Below, one piece after another: positions 54,113 through 63,000 of a stretch of DNA of 64,000 nucleotides. The stretch spans positions 62,001 to 126,000 of the forward strand of contig NZ_JABMKX010000013.1 of NCBI RefSeq assembly GCF_013204885.1. Direction: 5' to 3'. Below the pieces are notes generated by a model, which made no database searches, was not told the DNA's origin, and was given only the letters and a program-made list of their open reading frames with translations. Numbering within the stretch: the stretch's first letter is position 1; every line of letters starts with the position of its first letter. The DNA is from Paenibacillus tritici (GTDB lineage Bacteria; Bacillota; Bacilli; Paenibacillales; Paenibacillaceae). A program made the translations under genes and the position numbers.

Positions 54113-54571
54113 ATGGAAAAAAGCCAAAAATATATGCTTGCCGGAACGATTTTGGCAGCAGCAGGGGTCTCTCTGATCACCTATTCCGCAAACCGCTATA
54201 CTTCATTCAAACGAGTCGTTGCCAGATCACTTACTCTGGAAGATATCGCTGCCCTGGAGATTACCCGGTTGTCTTCTGTTCCCGGCGAACAGAAGGATAT
54301 TGTCGTTACTGAACCGGAAGCGATTAGACAGATCTGTGAGGACTTCTCTGACGTCCGCTTAATGAAATCAGCCCGAAATGTCAGCTCCGGCAGCAGGTAC
54401 AGCTATTACATTACCATCGTACAGACGGACCGCAAGCAGCGCTTCGATATTATTCTGAAGGGTAAGCAGCATATGATTATCTATGACAATGATTTGAATA
54501 ACCCTCACTTGAAGGCTTACAAAATTATGAACCCGTTCAACCCGCTGGCCTTGCAGCAGGCCTTCGAGTGA
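54113..54571 (+). CDS. Hypothetical membrane-anchored protein, 152 aa
   Basis: I do not recognise the family. AGGAGG lies ten bases before the ATG at 54113. One N-terminal membrane segment (MLAGTILAAAGVSLITY) is followed by a soluble domain with ITRLSSVPGEQKDIVV, YYITIVQTDRKQRFDIILKG and a strand-rich middle. It diverges from the reductase genes and converges with the response regulator. Its place suggests, but does not prove, a role at the same locus. Confidence 0.65.
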   Translation: MEKSQKYMLAGTILAAAGVSLITYSANRYTSFKRVVARSLTLEDIAALEITRLSSVPGEQKDIVVTEPEAIRQICEDFSDVRLMKSARNVSSGSRYSYYITIVQTDRKQRFDIILKGKQHMIIYDNDLNNPHLKAYKIMNPFNPLALQQAFE

Positions 54572-54630
54572 TTCAGCGCACGCTTAGGTATGGCACAGCA
54601 TAATTACTTCACAGCATTTCGCAACGGCTA

Positions 54631-54678
54631 TGGAGTCATGGACCGCCTGGGGGCAACCTCGGGACAGCCGTGACTCCA
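54631..54678. repeat. Hairpin between convergent genes
   Basis: TGGAGTCATGG (54631-54641) and CCGTGACTCCA (54668-54678) pair with one G-T or mismatch step. There is no T-run, so termination is uncertain. Confidence 0.45.
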
Positions 54679-54717
54679 CACTATCCCCAGCTATCCTCAT
54701 CGTTCCGTTCCACCCGA

Positions 54718-55443
54718 TTATAAGTACTTACTTATCCGTTCATACCCCTCCGGCTTCACCCTGTACATATAGACCGGTCTGCCCACCGCGCCGTAGCTAA
54801 GCTCCATTTCCAGAATTCCCGCTTCGGTCAGAAAAGCCAGATATTTGCGGACAGAGATCCGCGAGATCGGCGCATGGCTGCTGATATCCTCCGTGGAGAA
54901 TACCGGACTCTCCAGCCGGTTGATCGTGCTCCAGATGCTGTCCAGTGTGCCTTCAGCCAGCCCCTTGGGCAGGGCCTGCGGCAACAGAGCCGGCTTGTCC
55001 TCTTCGGTACCGAGCGAATGGCGCAGCAGCTTATCCAGCTGCTCCTGACTGAGATGCTCCTTGTGCATCAGCTGATAATCTTCACGGTACGCCGATAACG
55101 CCGCCTGGAAGCGGGCAAACTCAAACGGCTTGATCAGATAATCCACCGCCCCGTTCTGCAGCGCCTTGCGGATGCTGGCATTGTCACTGGCCGCGGAGAT
55201 CACAATGATATCCACCTTGCTCCCCTGCTCCCGCAGGGAGGAGAGCAGCTGCAGGCCGCTGGTATGCGGCATATAGATATCCAGCAGCATGAGGTCGATG
55301 GACTGCTCCTTCAGCAGCTTCATCGCCTCATCTCCTGAAGGGGCCCAGCCCCCAAATTCAAAGCCCGGAATCTGCTCCAGATAATGACGGTTGAACTTCG
55401 CCACCATCGGGTCATCTTCTACAATTAATACTTTAATGTTCAT
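54718..55443 (-). CDS. Response regulator, DcuR/CitB family
   Basis: A 241-residue regulator. The receiver domain has VLIVEDDPMVAKFN, the phospho-acceptor Asp55 in MLLDIYMPHTSG and VDYLIKPFEFAR. The C-terminal HTH (FSTEDISSHAPISRISVRKYLAFL) is of the CitB/DcuR/MalR type. It should pair with the DcuS-like kinase at 50299-51909, but the two are separated by the FAD and FMN lipoprotein genes, which are the likely targets. Spacing from the ATG to the next upstream gene is over 370 bases. Confidence 0.92.
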   Translation of the reverse strand: MNIKVLIVEDDPMVAKFNRHYLEQIPGFEFGGWAPSGDEAMKLLKEQSIDLMLLDIYMPHTSGLQLLSSLREQGSKVDIIVISAASDNASIRKALQNGAVDYLIKPFEFARFQAALSAYREDYQLMHKEHLSQEQLDKLLRHSLGTEEDKPALLPQALPKGLAEGTLDSIWSTINRLESPVFSTEDISSHAPISRISVRKYLAFLTEAGILEMELSYGAVGRPVYMYRVKPEGYERISKYL

Positions 55444-55821
55444 GGGTTCTCCTTATCTCGGACAAATATCTGTTCCTGTAGCGGTTCCGTAATGCCTGGT
55501 CTATTGTGGCTTACCTTACGCAGTAGCCACCCTTAACAATATATCATTACACCGGGTAATTTTGGAGGAATATGCCCTGATCCTTTTGCTGTTCCCTTCA
55601 TGTAAGCCTTCTGACAATAGCGGCTATTTATTACCTTATTACTGCTTCCAATGGAAAGGAGAGTATACACCTAAGACAATAAAAAACAGATTAATCATGG
55701 TCGTATCTGACCATAATCAACCTGTACTATCCTCTTCTAGCGAAGCATTGATTTTACTAATTTTGATACTCAGAGACATAATTCGTTTATATTACTGGTC
55801 TTCCAACTACGAAGCTCTGTT
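55444..55821. other. AT-rich gene-free boundary
   Basis: Base composition turns clearly A+T-rich from about 55550 to the right edge. An 87-codon open frame at 55562 starts with TTG, has no good ribosome site and no family. I see nothing else here. Confidence 0.5.
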
Positions 55822-56442
55822 CTAGCTTATTAGTATACCAAGCGTTTTTTTGGTAGAGTCTTCCAGTGGATACTCAACTTCATTCGGCAACATATCAATC
55901 CTAAAATTATCAGATCGTACCGCTTCTCTAGCATCTAGTACATACTCAGTTATATCATTAATTTCTACAATCCATTTGTATAGATAATTTTGTACCATAT
56001 CACCCTTCAAACCCAATTGTATTGCTCTCCTTGTCAATTGATTCCCATATTCATCTCTATCAGGGTCCCATTGACATCTTACTTGAGAATTAAGTAATTT
56101 CCTTTGCCATTCGTTATAAGAGGTATATATTTCAGGATCAAATGCGGATAGGATTACATTTGACAGGATTGTGTTAAAACCCTCTCTAGTTATATCAATT
56201 GCTAATATCCTTTCTTGGTTAGGTTTAGTTCCCCATCCCGATCGATACATCATCCATAAAAATGATGGCTTTATCCAAGTCATCCTATTTATTTTAAAAG
56301 AAGATCCAAACCTACCAAGTTCCAACACCTCATCTGCAATTTCGTGATTATATGCCTGATATACTCTAATTGTCTCAAGATTGTAAAGTGCCATAATTCT
56401 TTTCTCTTCTGCAGTTATTGTAGTATTTTTATTTTTCTCCAT
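55822..56442 (-). CDS. DUF4291 family protein
   Basis: A 206-residue protein. The diagnostic stretch is VYQAYNHEIADEVLELGRF, then RMTWIKPSFLWMMYRSGWGTK, which I recognise as DUF4291. Also WDPDRDEYGNQL. Biochemical function is not established to my knowledge. GAGGG lies eleven bases before the ATG. It lies downstream of the RHS toxin and its candidate immunity gene, in the same A+T-rich block, and may be part of that module or an independent insertion. Confidence 0.78.
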   Translation of the reverse strand: MEKNKNTTITAEEKRIMALYNLETIRVYQAYNHEIADEVLELGRFGSSFKINRMTWIKPSFLWMMYRSGWGTKPNQERILAIDITREGFNTILSNVILSAFDPEIYTSYNEWQRKLLNSQVRCQWDPDRDEYGNQLTRRAIQLGLKGDMVQNYLYKWIVEINDITEYVLDAREAVRSDNFRIDMLPNEVEYPLEDSTKKTLGILIS

Positions 56443-56519
56443 ATACGGTTATTCCCTCACAAGATATAAAGTTTAGTAATCGGGTAAAGTTATTCACTTC
56501 ACCCAATTACGTTTATTAC

Positions 56520-57023
56520 TCAATTATTTCGTTCTAGTTGTTTTACGGCATTTTCTCTGATTATTTCATTTTCCGACTCTGTAAGAAGTTTCAACTTCCC
56601 CCTTGAATCTTCAGTGTTAATATCACCCAGTGCCCATATACATTTGACAGCTAAGGCATACGCTTCGTCAAAGTCAAGATAATCGAATTGTGTTACAGCC
56701 GCCCTATACAAATATTCAATGCTAGCAGGTGATTTCAATCTTTGAAGAATCATTGCCAGATTTTCATGCTGAAAATGCCAATGAGACTCTATTAACTTGC
56801 AAGCAATTTCGACATAGTCTTCGTTAAACAGATTAAAAGAAAAAGCAATAAATAAAGAGTATTCAACCTCATTAGCTATTTTTCGATTATACGCTCGTTC
56901 TAACAGCATTAAAACATAACCTGAATTCTGTGTAACATCAACAGTGAAATCTTGCAAGAATTCAGTCTTAGTTATAGATTTTCTCATCAATTTTTTAACC
57001 ACTTCTATTTCGGTATTTGTCAT
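56520..57023 (-). CDS. Candidate immunity protein, HEAT-like
   Basis: A 167-residue helical protein with units resembling HEAT repeats (NLAMILQRLKSPASIEYLYRA, YALAVKCIWALGDIN, ENEIIRENAVKQLERN). The ATG at 57023 overlaps the last bases of the RHS toxin gene, whose GGAGGG serves as ribosome site. This tight 3' position is the usual place for an immunity gene of a polymorphic toxin; the assignment rests on that and on the fold-like pattern. Confidence 0.7.
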   Translation of the reverse strand: MTNTEIEVVKKLMRKSITKTEFLQDFTVDVTQNSGYVLMLLERAYNRKIANEVEYSLFIAFSFNLFNEDYVEIACKLIESHWHFQHENLAMILQRLKSPASIEYLYRAAVTQFDYLDFDEAYALAVKCIWALGDINTEDSRGKLKLLTESENEIIRENAVKQLERNN

Positions 57024-57030
57024 TTTACGA

Positions 57031-60000
57031 TTACTTCCCTCCGACAATCTTATATTCTATTATGTTGCTATTAAAAGTATCCAATGCATTGCCTTTACCC
57101 AGACCTATATTAATTTGATCCCCTTCTCCTTTAAAGTATGCATTAATTGAAGTCCATCCTTTTGAGACTGTAGGCATATTATTATATACATTTTTTGTTA
57201 GATCCGAAGCATCTCTTACACCTATTTTCTCTAAAGATTTGGTAGTTCCAGCATTTACTTTAAACTCAATAGTGACTCCATCATAACCTTCAGAAAATGA
57301 CCGTGTCGGAGAAATAAATGTCTCACTTGTTGCTGGCATTTTCCCTGTTTGTACGAGGGTATTATAGTCAGCTTTACTCATCGTTCTAAAGTAAGTTTCA
57401 AAATTCCCAGAAAGTTTCCCTGTTCCTCCAGCCGCCTTAACCTCGCCTTCAACAATTCCTGCCAGTTTAGGCTTACTGGGGGTTCTAGTTACACTCACCT
57501 TGCTCTCGGCTTGTGCCATTCTCTTTAAACTGAAACCACTGCCCACCAGGTTTAATGTAACTGTAGCATAGGCCTCCGCCATTCTTGGATCGGTGACCTC
57601 TTCCTTATACATTTTAAGTGCTTCACCTACAGTAAACCCTTTTTCAGACATATCGTAAGTGAATTGTAGCATATCAACTGTTCCCATGGGGCCTTTTGCT
57701 ACTTTAAGCTTGGCATCCTTAAGAATATTAGACGTTACTTTTCCTTTGTTTGACTTCACTGCATCAATAACGTATAAAGATTTTTCCAGACTTCCCATAT
57801 ATGAACCTGTATCCGCTATAAACTTCAGTTCATTGGCTGTAACCTTATAGTTCATAGCAAGTGAAGCAGTCGCACTGTCTGTAGTCTTCTTTGTTGAGTC
57901 AACCGTCCTAGAAGAAGAGTTTACTGTAACCGTCAGACTTGTTCGTCCAATAGTCACCATGTTGACTGTTGAGTAGTTTATAGTACTCGCTCCACCTGAA
58001 AATGTATCTCCAACAGTTTTCCGCTCAGAATCCGACGCACCTATTCCAACCTTTTGTAACGCTTGCCTCCATTCCTTCTCTGTTGCATAGCCCTTCGATG
58101 TCCCATTCACCACAATCTTTGTAACTTCTGCTGTTTGGAATTGCAGTGGACTAACTACTGACTTATCTTTAGCCCCTTCTGTTGTTCTAACTGTTGTGGC
58201 TTGGGCAGTTATTGCTTTCTTTTCCGCCTCTGTCACAGCCTTGTAATAAGCATTCGTCAATGCAATGAGCTTCGCCTGCGCCTCTACATTTAACTTCTCA
58301 TCACCCGCTGCCCAGTGGCCCGTAGGGTCCAGGAACAAGATTGGATTATTGTGAGCGTAAGTATACAGGTTCAAGCTTAATGGATTGGTGTCTTCGCCCC
58401 GGTAGCTGTCTTCGGATATGAATCTTGCCGTATAGGGATCGTAATAGCGGGCACGCAGATAGTATAGTCCTGACTCCGCATCATAGAACTCTCCCCCATA
58501 TTGAATAGATTCTACATAGAGTTCTATCGTTAATGTACGGTTACCGAAGACATCATAATCGTACTGATTCTGCACTTCTCCGCTAGCAGTCACTGTCTGT
58601 ACAACATCGCCATGACCATTGTAGAGATAATAGGTATATTTCTCAGCCTGGTCCATTCGTGCAATATAATTGATTCCCCGGATATAGCGGGTACTTAGCT
58701 TGCCGCTGCTATCCAACTCCAGGATGACATGCTGCCGATCATATACGTAATGGGTCTCTTTATCAACATCCGGAGTTTTAGTACTCCGTACCGTTTTTTG
58801 GGTTCGAAGACCATCGCCATTATACATAAACTCAATTTCAGATCGATCACCGGATTTAACGGTCACCGCTTTCTTTAACCGGTTGAAACCGTCATAGGTC
58901 CGGGACACTTTTTCAATATAGCGGTTAGTCTTCTGTAGTTCACCTGCTTCATACGTTTCTCCACCGGTTGATTGGTGTAGATCAGCAGAGTGGGGTTGAA
59001 TATAACTGGTCCGCTGGCTTAACTCATTGCCACCTGCATCATACAGATAATCCACGGTTTTGAGCAGAACCTCTTTGCCATCTGCGCCGTTCATCCTCTC
59101 TTCCAGCTTCAATAATTGATTGCTGGAAGAATACAGGTATTCTGCTTTTTTTAATTTAAATTCAATAGCTTGTTGAGTTATTGTGTTCTTGTAGCTGCTT
59201 GGCTGCATGGAAGTGTAGGTCTCAAGCATAGACTTACGGTTACCCGCTCCATCATAAGCATAGACGGTCGTCTTCCCTGGCGCTTCAATCTGCAAAATAC
59301 GGCCAGCTTGATCATATTTGTATTTCGTTGTACCGTAGCTGTCAGACTCCGTCTCTTGTCTTCCTGCTTCATCATAGGTGTAACGATAACCGGATATCTC
59401 GGAGCCATTCTTCCGCTTATTGATTACGGTAAGTAGACGATTGTTCCGATCATAGCCGAACACTTCCCTTACGCCATCTTCGTATTGAACCGCCGCCCGG
59501 TTACCGTTCAAATCATAAGTATAGGCGGTTGTATGACCGTCATAAGTCACCTGGTTCATCCTGCTTGATTTGTCATAATGATAGGTTGTTACATACCCTA
59601 AAGCATCTGTAATCGTATCAATGTTACCGATATCATCATAGGTATAACTAATTTGTTTCTTGCCATCTTTGGACATTTCTAATAACAGATTCTCAGAGTC
59701 ATAAATGTAAGTGGATACCCCACTCTCATCGGTCATGCGAATACGATTACCTGCCTCATCATAACCATAGAGAACCTTGTCACCAGTCTGTGAAACCTTG
59801 GTTTCAATTAAATGATTAAAGTTGTCGTACTCGTAGGTAGTATCACGCATCATCTGGTCTGTCATTAGTATTTTGTTAAGTGCAAGATCATATTTATAAC
59901 CAATTGATTGATTAGAAGCATCTGTAACGGACTGCTGAACTCCAAAGGAGCCATAACGATACTGGGTCAGCTTGCCCCGCCCGTCTTTCATAAACAGCTT

Positions 60001-63000
60001 GTTACCTATACGGTCATAACCATAAGTAACTTCAACCTGTTCTCCGTCTATTACCTTGATCAGATGTCCGGCATTATTGTACTCATATTGCATCAAGTTG
60101 CCTAATGCGTCTGCTTGACTGACCATATCTCCATATATATTGTATTGATATTTCGTGGTGAACTTGGAGTTTCCGTTCTGGGCTGCTAATTCAGGATCAA
60201 TGAATGCTATAAGCCGATTAGCCAGATCATATTGATATACATTTCCATACTGTGAATTATCTTCGCTACCTGCAGCATATCCTTTTGCGTCGATTTTTTT
60301 GGTAATATTACTATTGGCATCGTAGATGTTTTTAGAGATCACAGTACCTTCAGGATCTTTGGTTAGAACCAGACGATTCAACTTATCATAGGTATATGAA
60401 ATGGTATACCCCTTGGAGTTCTCTTCCTGCACTTTGTTGCCAGCCAGATCGTATTGGAATACAAATTCCTTGTCTTTCGTATTTGTAGTGACCGCTACAC
60501 GGTTGGCAGCATCATACTGATAATGGGTTACTCCTCCCCGCTCATCTCTGCTTGTAATTTTATTTCCTGCTTCATCGTACCCATACTGCTTATAAACCGC
60601 TGTTGTCCCCTTGTATCGAACGAACTTCTCAGGGCGGTTCAAGATGTCGTAGGTATAATAAGAGGTATATAATTTCCTGTTCGTTGTATCCGTCTCCAGA
60701 TAGCCATAAGCACGCGGATTAATGTCTTGAACTTTGTTGCCCAATATATCATAGACATAACCAGTAGTCTGACGAATTTTCCCAGGCATGTCTGTGGCTC
60801 TTAAGGTAGCTACATTAAGCAGGTAGGAGGCTTCACCTACACTTTCTTCATCCAGCCAGTTTGTTTTTTGAGTCAGCCTGTTCTCCGAATCAAATTCAAA
60901 TTCTTGCACATCAGCAAGACCATCCAATCTCAGATTTTCCTGTCGGATCATATTGCCGTTTTTGTCATATTTTTTGACTGTATTTGCTCCACTGTTGTCT
61001 GCAATGTTTTGGACAAGATTGTTGTCATAATAGGTATAAGTTGTTTCACGTTTAGGAGAATCGTCCTTTGATCCTGTAATCATCTTCTTGAGCAGATTCC
61101 CTAACGAATCATACTTATATTGTTCAGATAAATAAACAATGTTTTTGCTGCTATCCATCTCCAGAGGGATTTTTTTCACAGTAAGCCGGTCCATGGAATC
61201 ATAACTATACAGTGACAGACTTCCCCGTTTGTCTTTTTCAGAAACCTGATTACTGTTAAGGTCGTATTTTTTTTCAATAGAATATCCGTAAGGATCTTTT
61301 ATTGATTTCTCTTTGCCAAAAGCATTGTAACTGTATACAGTCGTTGCTCCCAGCGGACTGGTTTCCAATATTTTCCTTCCCAGTTTGTCATATTCATATT
61401 TCACCACGCCTCCATCCGGATTGCTGACTTGAGCTATGGTGCCGTCCGAATTAACATTATAGAACGTGGAATTCCCTCTTCCATCAGTTTGCTTCACCAG
61501 ATTATCCAGCACACTATACTCATATTGCTTGGATACACCTAAGGCATTGGTTTCATTAACCATCCTTCCTAAACCATCATAAGCATAAGTCGTCCCTTTG
61601 GAAGTTTTCAGGTTTCCGTTATATCTAAGTCCGTCAACAACCTTGGCAACCTGGCCATTCAGATTATACAGAATATATTCCAACCCGATTCCTTCAGGTG
61701 AAATTTTTGAAATGCGCCGGTTCATCGTGTCATAGGTATACGACATACCTTTCAACTGTGCTAACTGACCGTTCTTATCCTTCTCAGAGGAGTATTGGTT
61801 AGGTGACACTTCTCTAGTTAGATTTCCAGCCAAGTCATATACATACCTTGTAATGGCTCTTTCCCCATCACTTGATGGTGCAATCTTTCGGAGCAAGCGC
61901 TTCAGTGCATCATACTCATATAGAGTAGCCACTCCGTTGGGATTTGTCTCAGCAATCAAATTGCCATTACTGTCATATTGATAAATTGAAATTCCCTGCA
62001 ACGCATCCGTCTTTTTAACCATGAGCTTATCATAGTCATATTCAAATAAAGTCTTATTACCTTTGGGATCAGTCTTGCTCTTGATCTGATCGTTCTTGTA
62101 ATAGGAATAACTGGTGATCACATGCAGACGGTCCACATATTCATTGTCGAACTCCGCACCTGCAAGATATTCAGAGCTAATATCAGCAGTTTTAACCAGT
62201 AATGTAGACCTGTTCAGTCTTCCTCTAAGATCGTAGCTGTACCTTGTAATGTCGTAGTTAGCATCACTTACTTTCTGGTAGGACGCAATCACATTACCAG
62301 AGCGGTCGTAATCACTTTTACTCTCTCTGCCGAATGGCCCCTTTATTACGATTAACCTTCCCGCTTTGTCAAAGATTTGCTCCATCCGATTATCTGCGCT
62401 GGATTCACTCACAGCACCGCTGGCTTTATTCGTCTTACTCAGGAAGCTTTCTTTGACCATAATATTGGAGGCCTCATCATAATCAACTCGGGTTAACCGA
62501 TAGTTGTTGTATGTTCCATCTTTATTGATGAAGCTTTTCTCTGATATCTGATTGCCTGCCAGGTCATAGCTGTAATATGTGGAGTTTCCTTCTTTATTTA
62601 CACTCTCAAGAAGCTCCCCTTTGGATGAATACTTGAACATTTCTTTTGTACCATCAGCATATTCAATCAAATAAGGTTTTTCAAAAATATTATTGTATGT
62701 TTTAGTTACATGCCCTAACTGATCAATGCTATTAATCACCCATTTACCGGTTAAATCATACTCCTTCTTAACCGTAGAACCATCGGGATAAGTTAATTGT
62801 TGCAGTCTTCCTCCGAGGTCATAACTAAATCGAGCAGTATTGCCTGGACCAGTCGTTTCGATCAATACATTACCTGAACCATCGTAGCTAAGACTCTTGG
62901 TGAAATGGCTCGTGCCCTGCTGCTGATTTAAATACGCTATTTGTGCTGATACGACCAAGACGGGCTTGTCGAGCACATTATAACGATACTCCGCTCCTAT

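Noticed and set aside
55562-55825. 87-codon forward frame
   Set aside because: TTG start, no proper ribosome site and overlap with the DUF4291 stop region. Probably chance in A+T-rich DNA.
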